Source of the DNA: Cenococcum geophilum 1.58
Taxonomy: Eukaryota; Ascomycota; Dothideomycetes; Gloniales; Gloniaceae
Direction of reading: 5' to 3'
Assembly (NCBI GenBank): GCA_001692895.1
Contig: KV748176.1
Coordinates: forward strand, 2,418,001 to 2,482,000
Length of the DNA stretch: 64,000 nucleotides
Of the stretch, positions 22,990 through 32,930 are shown in pieces (the first letter of the stretch is position 1; each line of letters opens with the position of its first letter). Made by a program: the position numbers and the translations under genes. Below the pieces are notes generated by a model. The model saw only the letters and a list, made by a program, of their open reading frames with translations, searched no databases and had not been told where the DNA came from.

Positions 22990-23275
22990 AGCGCCCGCCA
23001 TAATTGGTGGCCACGTCCGGGCATGTTTTGACGGCTTGCGGTACTGGGCATACCCTCTGCCATGGCCAAGAGAAGCTCGGGGAGGCGGAGGCCATGTACC
23101 ACCAGTGGGCGCTGGCAGGGCGGTGGCGGAGCTGCTGGTGGAGAAAGGTGCCGACGGGGTTGTCGCAGTCTAACGAGACGATTGATGGTGCTGTACTAGA
23201 CGGCCGAGGACGGGTACAAGGCAATAGTGCAGCTGCTTCTCGAGCACAAGGCAGACGTTCTGTAGTTGCGAAAGC
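22990..23275 (+). pseudogene. Relic ankyrin repeats
   Basis: The plus strand here reads AVAELLVEKGAD (about 23120-23155) and, in another frame, DGYKAIVQLLLEHKADVL (about 23210-23268). These are the second halves of ankyrin repeats, as in the gene just upstream. Frames are broken and no start is evident, so this is probably the decayed 3' part of the ankyrin gene or of a tandem copy. Confidence 0.6.
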
Positions 23276-23521
23276 GTTTTATTAATCTACGAAGGGTTGA
23301 GAGAAGAAAACTCTGCTCTGAGAGCGGATAGATGTACAGCGTCTGCGAGCAAGCACGAGACGGTTGTCAGTTGACTGCTGCAAGAATAATCGATTGAAGA
23401 ACCAGCTGAGAAGCTGGGAGAGCTGAGTCCAAGTACACTGAGAAGGCTCTGGAGTAGTAGTAAATAGGGGGTGAAACACGTGATTTCCAACTAACAGCAG
23501 TGGTAAAAGTTATCTCATGAA

Positions 23522-23658
23522 TCAGACGCTCCGCAGAAGATTTGTTCCGTGACATGGGATAACGCACAGACCCTATTCTGGACCAATTAGAACAGCGCAC
23601 TAATTTCAGCCCCCTGCGCACCCCTGTCACCTGACAAAATCCTCTGCGGAGCGTCTGA
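23522..23658. repeat. Left hairpin module of the fold-back-like element
   Basis: Inverted arms of about 34 bp: TCAGACGCTCCGCAGA...GTGACA on the left and TGTCACCTGAC...TCTGCGGAGCGTCTGA on the right. It could be read as a separate 137-bp MITE if the larger structure were not evident. Confidence 0.8.
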
Positions 23659-23892
23659 GAGCTTATGGGCGTCGCTTTGGTGAGATTTGAATGTTTTAAA
23701 AATCAAATTTTATGTATTTCTACGAGCGACGTCCTTACTATAAGAGTTATTATATATTTTATTGATGCAATAGATTCTTTAGGTAATTATATCTATATAT
23801 TTATAAATTATAACCCCCTACTAAGAATACTAGGGGACGAGATACATCGTCGCAGAATGTAAGTTAGATTTTCAATTTAAATGTTTTATAGA

Positions 23893-24405
23893 TTTTAACT
23901 AAAACCGACCAACTACCTATGTCTAACTTCTCGTAAAATAGAGCTACGATATTGCTATAATATAGAGACGGTAAAGAAGACAAAGAGCTTTTACCTCGTA
24001 GTATTTTAGAGATAATTAGACCTAGAGAAGTACATAAGTTTTGGCAGTAAGGCAAAATTATAACAAAACTGGACTAAAACTGACCGACTACCTATATCTA
24101 ACTTCTTGTAGAATAGAGCTACGATATTGCCACAATATAGAGGCGATAGAGAAGAAAAAGAGCTTTTAGCTCGTATTATTTTAGAGATAATTAGACGTAG
24201 AGAAGTATGTAAGGCATAGCAGTGAGGTAAGATTGCGACAAGAAAATGCGACTAACAAAATGCGACTGACGCAACCAACTATATAATATAGCTACGACGT
24301 CGTTATCTAATGCAATAGATAGAGAAATTAAAGAGCTCCTACCTTATAGTATTTTTATAATAACTAGACGTTATAAAAAGGTTAAGATACGCGTTATGGT
24401 GGAAG
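23893..24405 (+). repeat. About three ~177-bp tandem copies in the element core
   Basis: Copies begin near 23893, 24071 and 24255. Shared marks are CGA(C)CAACTACCTAT, TAGAGCTACGATATTGC, AAAGAGCTTTTA and TTTTAGAGATAATTAGAC. The third is shorter and more diverged. The copies are AT-rich, as after RIP. Confidence 0.75.
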
Positions 24406-24460
24406 AGTTATCGCCTAATAAGAAACATTAAGTTCTCATATAAAGGGCGCCCATAAGCTC

Positions 24461-24590
24461 TTAGACCCTCGGGGAGAAATTCCTCTTAGTGTGATCTGAT
24501 TGGTCCAGGAGTCCACAGGACTAGGGTAAGGTCCATAAGCGTAGCGCTAGTCCTTCCACGTCGTAGCGCAATTTCTCCCCGGAGGTCTGA
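24461..24590. repeat. Right hairpin module of the fold-back-like element
   Basis: Inverted arms of 21 bp: TTAGACCCTCGGGGAGAAATT and AATTTCTCCCCGGAGGTCTGA (18 of 21 pair). Its interior shares CTGGACCAAT with the left module when reverse complemented. Confidence 0.8.
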
Positions 24591-24675
24591 TTTATGAGAT
24601 AAGGTAAAAGTGTAGTACCGCCGACCTTTTTCCGGCGCTCCATCGGTAACCACGCTCAGCTACCCCCGCCGCTCT

Positions 24676-25814
24676 ATGCTCGTGATTGAATCTCCTTCCA
24701 AGATGCAGAACACAGCGTCTGCTCCTTCATTAGAAGATATTAAAGCCCTTGAACAAACTCGTCAACGTCTTCAAGCAGTTGTCACGCACCTCGGCCAGAT
24801 TCAAGCTCAGCTCGCTCAGACTGACCCGCTCCCAAACTGGTATGTTATACTTTTGTGTTATTTCTTTTAATCTCCCATACCTACGTCGCTGCTTCACAAA
24901 AATAAATCTTTGGGTTAAAATGTCTTTTCTATTTTAACATTGAAGTTGCTTCTCGAAATCTAAGACGCATGTCAAGGCTATCCTCATCATTTCATACAGC
25001 CCCTTTTCTTCCCTTTTCACGATTTTGCCTATCTAGCAAGATCCATTCTCATTCGCTTCATTTACACCCTACCAATCGCATTTCCCACAAACCACTCTCT
25101 GTCCCCCCTCTATCCTAATCGCCCATACCTAACACGCCATTCAGGCCATCTCTACAAAAATCCTCTGCGCTTCTTCTCCGCACTGTCTCCTCGCTCCTCA
25201 ACACAACAGAAACGCATTCTGAGTTCTTACGCTCCGCACATGCCTACCCGCTGCCCAACTTCCCCGGCCGCACGCAGGAAGCCCTGCTCGGCGCGCTGTT
25301 GCGGAAAAAGCACGAGCCGAAAGTCGAGGACTGGATCATCGACGGGCTAAACGAAGCCGCCAAATTCTGCGACGTGCCAAGCGAGTTTGGGGTTGAACCG
25401 CGGGACGCTGATTTCGCGGCGGACGGGAAGAAGGGGATGCGCGAGGAAGACATTTCCGAGCTGTGGGACTGGGCGGGGCCGGCGGAGAACGATATCGCGC
25501 GGAAGGTGCTCACGGCGGGCGAGGAGTCGGGATCCGGGTCTGAAGAGGAGGACGAAGAGGAAGAGAGCGGCGCGAAAGACACTGCTATGACAGATGCGGC
25601 TGGGAAGGCTGCGGCTGGTCCTGAGCAGTCAAAACTACCCCTCGCGACTGTGCTGCGCTTCATGAGTACGGGGAACGTGCCGCAAGTTATTGATCCCGAG
25701 CAGCACAATCGGGATATGCAAGCAGCTATGCGGGCGATGGCTGCGCAGCGGGAAGCTGAAGCCGCGGAGCAGAGGGCGGCGGCTGGGCAGAGGGTTGTGG
25801 GGCAGGTTCGATGA
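24676..25814 (+). CDS. med8: Mediator complex subunit 8
   Basis: Med8 is a head-module subunit of Mediator, which links transcription factors to RNA polymerase II in the nucleus. Exon 1 is 24676-24839 and exon 2 is 25145-25814; a 305-nt pyrimidine-rich intron (GTATGT...TTCAG) separates them, giving 277 residues (268 if the second ATG at 24703 is used). Motifs fit fungal Med8: LEQTRQRLQAVVTHLGQIQ, DPLPNWPSLQKSS across the splice, YPLPNFPGRTQEALLGALLR, KKHEPKVEDWI, ELWDWAGPAEN and LATVLRFMSTG. An acidic stretch sits near the middle and an Ala/Gln-rich helix ends the protein. The end of a transposon lies only ~66 bp upstream of the start. Confidence 0.9.
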
Positions 25815-26391
25815 CCTGGCCCCTGTAACTTGTGGGAAATGGGGTTGGTGAGGTTTCAATGTGGGCTTGGATTTACGGCACTTGGATTGATACACCCAAG
25901 CATCTATAGTCAAGTCGTTAAGACTGGAGCTTTCTATGCGATTTTATCACATTTATTGCAATGAAAGTCTATCACTCATTGATTTTAGTCTATATCCTGG
26001 TTCTATCCTGTCGTGATTGCTATCTTTCCTGCAGTTCTCGACAGCCAGTGCTATGTCGTTTTATCTACTTACTTTTTCCAGGAAACTACCACTAGATATC
26101 CGTGACGGAACACCTTGATCGGGTTGAAAACCCACCGAACCTCTCTGCAGCTCCTCTTCTGCTGGTTGCTTTTGAGATATATTTGAGAAATGCCTTAATG
26201 CTATCAAATGGCTCACCTGACTCTAACGTAGTCCAGCAGCGCCAAAAAGGCTTGGTAGGCTCGATAGCGCCGCTAATCGTTGTAAAACCTCTTTCTAAGG
26301 TTTCATAACCCAGCATCCCGGTTCTTGAGATATCATAACCTCTTGATTCCCATTACTCTGCCATCTTCTAACTCGTCTTGGACACCTTCTC
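25815..26391. other. Intergenic region between convergent genes
   Basis: 577 bp, no gene recognised; the 3' ends of Med8 and the methyltransferase gene face each other. Short frames on both strands at 26092-26316 overlap and show no domain. Confidence 0.6.
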
Positions 26392-27204
26392 TCACTCTGA
26401 TCTTAGTGCATACATCCTCACAGGATACAAGTCCTTAGGAAAGCCCTTCTGCACCTCTGTCGCCACAATTCTCAACCCCGCCTCCTTGAATAGCACCCTA
26501 AACTTCGCATCCGTGCGCGTGACGCTGGAATCCTCGTCGTCAAAAATATCCCAGCCGCTGGGATCCGTGCTCATATTCTCTTTAACCACGATCCAGGCCC
26601 CCGCAAACACCTTACTCTCCCCTTTACTCTCCTCCTTACTTTCCTTACCACCAGCATCTTCACCATCCCCCGCATTCAGCGGCACCGCCAGCCCTTCCTT
26701 ACACCGTTGCAGATACGCCACAAGCTGCACATCCGTAAGATGTCCTAAACACCACTGATTCCAGATCAAATTATACGCGCCCTCCTCCGGCGTCCAGTCC
26801 TGCAACCCCAAATTCCGCACCTCGCCCACCTCGCCCTTCCCCGCCACCGCCGTCCCTTCCACAACCAACTGCTCCGTGAACTTCCCCACCGGCTCCACGA
26901 CATCGACGGTCCGCGCAACGCTGCGCAGAAAGCCGTGCGTGATGCGCCCGATCCCCGCGCCACAGTCGGCCGCGCGGGGCAGCGGCGACGTGGCGGCGGG
27001 TGAGCGCGTCTGGCGGCGCAGTTTGGATAGGAAGTTGGCCGAGCCTTGCAGGTCGATGCGCGAGATGTGCGGGAAGCCGCCTAGCATCCCGTTCACGGTG
27101 GATGGGATCGAGTTCCAGTAGGTTAGCGCGGCGGACTGGTCGATGGCGGCATCGGGGGGCGTGGTGGTGGGGGCGGAGGGGTCGGGGTCGATCGTCATGT
27201 CCAT
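26392..27204 (-). CDS. Protein N-terminal (alpha-N) methyltransferase, NTM1/Tae1 family
   Basis: An S-adenosylmethionine-dependent enzyme that methylates the exposed N-terminal amine of proteins beginning X-Pro-Lys, ribosomal proteins being classic substrates. Starting at the first ATG in frame (27204, MDMTIDPDPS) it has 270 residues, slightly longer than usual because of a low-complexity N-terminus and a Glu/Lys/Ser insert near residue 190. Family motifs are present in order: the SAM loop DCGAGIGRIT, acidic DVVEP, LQDWTPEEGAYNLIWNQW and CLGHLTD (substrate pocket), KENMSTDPSGWDIFDDEDSS and RVLFKEAGL. The frame stays open upstream to about 27340 without an ATG, so an upstream exon cannot be excluded. 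Confidence 0.9.
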   Translation of the reverse strand: MDMTIDPDPSAPTTTPPDAAIDQSAALTYWNSIPSTVNGMLGGFPHISRIDLQGSANFLSKLRRQTRSPAATSPLPRAADCGAGIGRITHGFLRSVARTVDVVEPVGKFTEQLVVEGTAVAGKGEVGEVRNLGLQDWTPEEGAYNLIWNQWCLGHLTDVQLVAYLQRCKEGLAVPLNAGDGEDAGGKESKEESKGESKVFAGAWIVVKENMSTDPSGWDIFDDEDSSVTRTDAKFRVLFKEAGLRIVATEVQKGFPKDLYPVRMYALRSE

Positions 27205-27686
27205 GGCTAGGTTGGTGGTGGTGGAGGATGTCAGAGGGGTCAAGGAGCGGTTACGGAGGACAGGGCGGGTGTGCTGGGCTGCTGGAGCGATTTGGGATTG
27301 TTTGTGGTCGTGGGTGAGGACGCCAGTGTGGAAGTAGCTAGGCCCAAGCTAGTGGTCGGTTGTTTAGCCATAAATCGGCTGCAGCTTCTCTTCTCAGCGG
27401 GAGGTCATTGAGTATAGATAGGACTCATAATGGGGGGTATAATAGCTGTGGTAATAGCTGCGGCAATAGCTGTGATGTTGAAGGCGGAGGAAAATTCCAA
27501 TGAAGCAAATGCATGCGATTTCGTGCATACACGTCCGCGATAGGAAGTTGTATCCCGTTATCGGCCGGCGGGTCGTCATGGCGGGGTCCGTCCATCGAGC
27601 TCCAACATCCAATTGGAATTTCTAAGCTGGGAGGACAAGGCCAGCCGAATATCTACTGCTGTCTGCAAAGAGCAGAGAAGAGTTTG
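27205..27686. promoter_or_regulatory. Shared upstream region of divergent methyltransferase and ALDH genes
   Basis: About 480 bp between two divergent starts. It holds an imperfect 12-bp direct repeat (AATAGCTGYGGY, three copies at about 27440-27478). No TATA box in a convincing place was seen. Co-regulation is possible but unproven. Confidence 0.4.
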
Positions 27687-29494
27687 ATGTCTAGATTTCT
27701 CGAGAGGCTCTTGTCAAAGCCCGCTTGGAAAGCTTCTTGCACACTCCCGAAATCGTTTATACCCTTGCCCATTGTTGCTATAGGAAGACGTTTCTCCAGT
27801 ACTATCATGTCTGATCTGTCCGTCGAGCTCACAGCGCCTAATGGTGTCAAGTATACCCAACCAACAGGTCTATTCATCAACAATGAGTGGGTGAAATCAA
27901 GATCTAGAGAGAAGATCACAACTATCAATCCAACGTAAGTTATACATATGGCTTGACCTTTGTTTATGAACGCTGTAATTCTAGTCAAAAGCTAACTTAT
28001 ATTATAGCGACGAGACTCAAATCACATCCGTCTACTCTGCCGGTCCTGAAGATGTCGATATTGCAGTCGCAGCAGCCCGCAAAGCTTTCAAAGACCCCTC
28101 ATGGCGGGACATCTCGTCAACAGAGCGAGGTGATTTATTGTATAAGCTATCGCAGCTTATAGAACAACACAAAGAGACTTTGGCAACGATTGAGACATGG
28201 GACAATGGTATATTAGCAATGGGAGAATATGCTCTTGGAAGTAAAACCTAACACGTTATAGGCAAACCCTATTCCGTTGCGCTCAATGAAGATTTGGCGG
28301 AGGCTGCTGGTACAATTAAATACTATGCTGGTTATGCGGATAAAATTCATGGTCAGGTCATTGATACCTCCCCGGCAAAGCTTGCGTATACAATTCGGGA
28401 ACCCGTTGGTGTTTGCGGCCAGATCATTCCGTAGGTCTAGCCAGCATTTTACACCACGGTAAATCCACCTTCTAACCCTACCCAGATGGAACTACCCACT
28501 CGCAATGGCAGCCTGGAAACTCGGCCCGGCTCTTTGCTGCGGCAACACAGTGGTTCTTAAAGCAGCCGAGCAGACACCCCTTTCCATCCTTTATCTAGCG
28601 AATCTAATCAAGGAGGCTGGATTCCCTCCTGGTGTTGTGAACATCTTGAATGGTGAAGGTCGCAAAGCCGGTGCAGCCATCGCTCAGCATCTGGGAATCG
28701 ACAAAATTGCTTTTACAGGCTCCACAGCAACTGGCCGCGAGATTATGAAGATGGCGTCCGTAAACATGAAGAATATCACGCTCGAGACTGGTGGCAAGTC
28801 CCCCCTACTGGTTTTCGACGACGCAGATCTCGACCAGGCAGTTAAGTGGGCGCACATCGGTATCATGTCGAACATGGGCCAAATCTGCACGGCAACATCC
28901 AGAGTGATGGTCCAAGAAGGCGTGTACGACCAGTTCGTTTCTGCCTTTAAAGAACACGTTGCCAAGACAAGCAAAGTCGGCAATCCGTTCGAAGACTCGA
29001 CCTTCCAGGGCCCACAAGTCACAAAAGCGCAATATGACCGCGTTTTATCATACATCGACTCTGGCAAGTCTGAAGGCGCAACGCTTGTTGCTGGTGGAGA
29101 AGCCTACAAAGATGTTGGCGGAAAGGGCTTCTTCATTGCGCCCACGATATTTACTAATGTGAAGGACAATATGAAGATTTTCCGCGAAGAGGTGTTCGGT
29201 CCATTCGTCGTTATAGTGTCTTTCAAGACTGAAGAAGAGGCTATCGATCGTGCCAACGACACCACGTATGGTCTTGCAAGTGCGCTCTTTACAAAAGACG
29301 TTGTTAAGGCGCATCGCGTTGCGAGGAGGCTCGAATCGGGTATGGTGTTCATCAACTCAAGCAACGACTCGGATATACGAATTCCTTTCGGCGGCGTGAA
29401 GATGAGCGGTATTGGAAGAGAGCTGGGCGAGGCTGGCTTAAGTGCGTACAGTTCACTAAAATCGGTCCACTGCAATCTTGGAAACTGGCTGTGA
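27687..29494 (+). CDS. NAD(P)-dependent aldehyde dehydrogenase, four exons
   Basis: Oxidises aldehydes to acids (class 1/2 ALDH). Exons 27687-27934, 28008-28207, 28262-28430 and 28486-29494 join in phase over introns of 73, 54 and 55 nt to give 541 residues, or 501 from the internal ATG at 27807 (MSDLSVELTAPNG), the normal cytosolic length. The extra 40 residues (MSRFLERLLSKPAWKAS...GRRFSST) are rich in Arg, Lys and Ser and look like a mitochondrial leader. Visible motifs: QIIPWNYP across a splice, FTGSTATGREI (cofactor loop), LETGGKSP (catalytic Glu), GQICTATSR (catalytic Cys), EEVFGPF and PFGGVKMSGIGRELG. Physiological substrate unknown; acetaldehyde is usual for this class. An AATAAA lies 33 bp after the stop. 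Confidence 0.92.
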
Positions 29495-29526
29495 TAGCTG
29501 CTGTGTAGTTTTTTTGTACCTCGTCT

Positions 29527-29532
29527 AATAAA
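29527..29532 (+). terminator. Candidate polyadenylation signal of ALDH
   Basis: AATAAA 33 bp after the stop codon in an AT-rich tail. Fungal signals are loose, so this is tentative. Confidence 0.4.
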
Positions 29533-29820
29533 TTAATATTTATATCGAAAATGTTGAGGGCCCTATGGTCCCATTTGGATCAATTTGATCGCGAATCTTA
29601 CCTCATTTAACTACTATATTTTAAGCACAAAACAAGTCTCTATTTATTATCTTTCATATCCCCCCCTGCCCCCCCCCCAATGCGGGCAAGTGGGCCACAT
29701 CAAAAAATTAGAAAATTTATACCTTAATATCTTAACAACTACTTAATAATAAATTCTAATAATTCAGATTTGAGCTTTTATATATACTCTACACCTTCTA
29801 TTAAAGTTACATAGTAAATA
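29533..29820. other. AT-rich spacer, no gene
   Basis: Nothing recognised except C-rich runs near 29660-29682. It marks the border between the gene island and the second repeat block. Confidence 0.5.
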
Positions 29821-29825
29821 GTTTA

Positions 29826-30094
29826 TGTCACGGGACACCCCCGCAACACCTTATACACGTCCACCTGTTTCCACCGACTCAGCAATTAGAGACCGACCAC
29901 GAGACCGCAATTTGCCGCAATCTATGGCAATCTAACAGCATACTGCCGCATTCTGCCAAGCTCTGCCAGGGCCGCTACCCAAATCCTATTCTACCCCGTA
30001 CTTATATTGACTAAGCAACTAAGTTAACAATATATACCCTTTCTTCCCGTTTGCTTCCTTCTTTCCTTATATAACGTCTTAATTTTATTACACA
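29826..30094 (+). mobile_element. Solo LTR
   Basis: A 269-bp segment beginning TGTCACGGGACA and ending TTACACA, with a perfect 5-bp target duplication GTTTA (29821-29825 and 30095-30099). It contains ATATATACCC, TATA-like. Only its first ~11 bases resemble the other solo LTR at 12497. Confidence 0.75.
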
Positions 30095-30099
30095 GTTTA

Positions 30100-31185
30100 T
30101 ATACGTAGCTTAATAATATCTACTTTGCTATATATTATTATTGCTTATACTTACAACGTAATTGTAAAGCATATTGCCCAGGTGTACGGTAGGGAGTAGG
30201 CGAGCCGAGCATGAGTCACAGGAGAGTCGATGGAAGAGGACGATACGGTAATGAGGATAGGCAATAGCCTGAGTACAGAGACGAACCGATGAGGAGGACA
30301 GGAGGGCTGCAAGCCCGAGGAGCTTATAAGGAGGTGCCAAGGGCTAGCCGAAGGCTAGCCTTGGCAGTCCCTAAGAGCTCTCAGGCGTGCACTCGAGTAA
30401 GGGTTAAAATAACCCTTACAGTAATACTATATTACGTTAAACCTATACTCTATACCGCCTTACCTAGTATATAGAATAACTTAGAAGCCCCTATATCTAT
30501 AAAAGACTTATAAGCTATATTTACTAATTAATATATAAATAAATCTCTAAGACCTTTAAAGACCTCTATAAACCGGCGAAAACTTACTTATTAAAGTAAG
30601 CAGCATATAACCTACCCCTTCTATATCTTTAATAATCTAATCACTACTTTAGGTACCTATTATTATAATAGATATATCTAATATAGGCTAAGGGTCAGCC
30701 TATTAGGTTCCGGAGTTAGGGGAAATTTTTTTTAAAGAGGATAAGAAATAAGATATTATCTTTATTAGATAGAAAGAAGGCAAATTACGTAAAGTAAAGA
30801 TAAGTAATTGCCTATATTCTAAGTAAGCAGGTCTTTAAAATCTTAAAGCTTTATAAGATTATTAGTATTCTATATATTCTACCTAATGTTTACTAAGCTA
30901 TGGTTACTATACGTAATATAATTATTAAAATATCTTTAGCCGTACCGGGCTACTGTAATAGTATATTAGCTATAATAGCACTTAATTATAATAGAGAAGC
31001 AATAATACCTAATTGCCTTTCTGGCGATATATAGTTTATAAAAGGTAAAAAGAAAGCCTTAGAGTAATTAAATAAAGAGGTTAAGGAACTTAATAAAGCT
31101 AACTGGACTACTAGGCCCTCCCTTATAGTTAAACTAGTGTCCTAAGCTCTGTTAATGCTTACGGCAGCTATAGCACTTCTACGGA
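30100..31185. other. Decayed sequence with two hairpins
   Basis: GC-richer to about 30400, then AT-rich. A hairpin with 15-bp arms and one bulge (TGCCAAGGGCTAGCC) lies at 30335-30366, and a perfect one (GTAAGGGTTA, loop AAA) at 30397-30419. A plus-strand stretch at 31040-31180 reads KGKKKALE.LNKEVKELNKAN, possibly the N-terminal coiled coil of an unrelated Gag. Nothing intact. Confidence 0.4.
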
Positions 31186-31720
31186 GGCCTTTTAGAATAC
31201 TGCTATAAATCTTAGATCCCTATCTAATATAATCTTACTTAGTGCTCTATGTTTTACNAACACTTCTTTAATATAGATTCTAGCGACATCCTCTACTAAG
31301 ATTTCTTCTGTATATGCTATAAAGTATCCCCACTTTATAAGCTTGTCTACTATTACTAAGATTGCGTTGTAATCTTGTTCAGTAATAGGGTCTCTTAATT
31401 TTGGCAACTTAATAATAAAGTCCTATAATATAACCTCCTATAGTCTTTCTGGTATTTTAATAGGTTATAGCTCTCTATATAGCTTATACCTTATTAATTT
31501 ATTTCTTTAGCAATCTAGATATTCTTTTATAACTTATCTTACTAGTCCTTAGATTCCATTAATAATATACTCCTCTTAGAGTCTTAATACTAAGCCCATA
31601 GCTCCGTTATATCCCTAAGTTAGTCCCTTATAGAATAACTTAATAAACTCTTTTACAATATTTCTTAGTACGTATATTACTTCTTAGTTTTTATATTACT
31701 TCGCGTTTAGATCCTCTGCC

Positions 31721-32131
31721 TATAACGGAGCCTTATAGTAAAAACTACGGTGGACTTATTAATAGGCTAGGTATATAGGTATTACCGGAAGTTAATAATG
31801 TAATAATAACTGGTGGAGTGGTTACCTAATAGATTAACTCCAATTGTATTCTAAGAATTACTACAAGGAAGGAACTATCTAGGTAGGGACTAAGGGTCCT
31901 TAAATACACAACTGTACTCCTAAGAAAGTCGTTGCTCTATCTACTCTATTTACTCTATTACAGATCTTATAGATTATATAGATTACACAGATTATATTAC
32001 GTAACTCTACTTACTATTTCTTATTATATAGTTCTACGGGTTCCATTCTGGACCGTGCTTGTATTAACTAACTAGCTTCTTCTAACTCCTCTCTAAGTAG
32101 TCATAATATCGTACTTAAAGCGTCCGTAATA
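31721..32131 (-). repeat. Gypsy-I 3' LTR
   Basis: 411 bp, TATAACGGAGCC...GCGTCCGTAATA on the plus strand, the RIPed form of TGTAACGGA...TCCGTAACA. Adjacent to the polypurine tract on its right. Confidence 0.85.
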
Positions 32132-32930
32132 CTATCTCCCTCCTCTCTATTTTTATCCTTAAAGATACCTAGCATCTCTAAGTCGTTTATTAGAGGTATA
32201 ATGTCCGTCTAATTAATTTGGTTAATATTATTACTTATAATGCCTAAAGCACCTTCTTTTTCTTTAACTCTTCGTCGTACGCGTACAGTCTCTTCTATAC
32301 TATTGCTTGGTAAAGTAATGCTATCTCCATGTTCTTATTATGCGAAAGAGGGGTTAGTCTATATTATATTAGCGAGTCCTTCGTCCTAGCAACCCTCCTT
32401 TTATTTAAAGTGTACTAAAGCAAACGTTTAGTTATTTTATAATATTCGCTTAGTTTCTAACGCTAAGTATATATGTCCTATAACTCTTAATAGTCTCTAA
32501 GTTCCCTAAGTAATATATTATAGGGTCTCGTATTTAATTTGCTGCTATAAAGCTTAATAATAAGCTGTCCGTCTCTTTAGCGGAACTTTATTATTCACGT
32601 AATGCTAAGAAAGAGGCTGCTAATACTTAACAGCAGGCTCTTAATTCTCGTCTTACTATATTTACTTAGTTAATTTATTTTAAGAAAGTTCGCGAGAAGG
32701 TCCGTTTTAAGGAGTGGAAACTTATAAAACAAGGTTTATAGGAACTTAGTAATAAAAAAATGGATTCTCTTCCAATAGAGAAGGAAACAACTCTAAGTAG
32801 TTTGGCAGTCGCTCTTCCTAGGTCCCCCTTAGGTAACTTATTCTTTAGTGATTCCCCTTTATTAATATTACCTAACCTTTTCTCTTTTAATACTCCTATA
32901 CCTTTCCTATAGCGTTCTTTAGGTTTTTTA
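32132..32930 (+). pseudogene. Antisense reading frame downstream of pol in Gypsy-I
   Basis: Read opposite to the element, this region keeps two consecutive frames. The first (about 32240-32550) aligns codon by codon with the same region of Gypsy-D (shared GLVYIILASPSS-like and YLKCTKANV). The second (about 32560-32930) includes KKVREKVRFKEWKLIKQGL and SLAVALPRSPLGNLFFSDS. Stops fall mostly at TAA/TAG where Gln or Trp is likely. Function unknown; no domain recognised. Confidence 0.5.

Larger units (their letters stand above)
23510..24602. mobile_element. Fold-back-like non-autonomous DNA transposon with 8-bp target duplication
   Basis: A 1093-bp unit flanked by a perfect duplication GGTAAAAG (23502-23509 and 24603-24610; 9 bp if a following T is counted). 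The ends are inverted: TTATCTCATGAATCAGAC on the left and, reverse complemented, TTATCTCATAAATCAGAC on the right. Each end is itself a hairpin-type module (23522-23658 and 24461-24590), and the two modules share CTGGACCAAT. Between them, TIRs at 23653-23671 and 24448-24466 enclose an AT-rich core with about three tandem copies of a ~177-bp unit. There is no transposase, so it needs one in trans; an 8- or 9-bp duplication fits hAT or Mutator-like families. Confidence 0.85.

Noticed and set aside
22193-23224. 343-codon open frame on the minus strand
   Set aside because: It lies antisense to the ankyrin exon and its downstream region, is rich in Ser, Arg and Cys, and shows no domain; it is a shadow of the GC-rich repeat codons.
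26876-27337. Open frames on the plus strand opposite the methyltransferase
   Set aside because: They overlap the clear NTM1 motifs on the minus strand and have low-complexity Arg/Gly/Trp content.
28684-29475. Minus-strand open frames across the ALDH last exon
   Set aside because: They are antisense to catalytic-motif coding sequence and have no domain.
31192-31407. Free-standing 71-codon gene (VIVDKLIKWGYFIAYT)
   Set aside because: It is a piece of Gypsy-G integrase continuous with decayed sequence on both sides.
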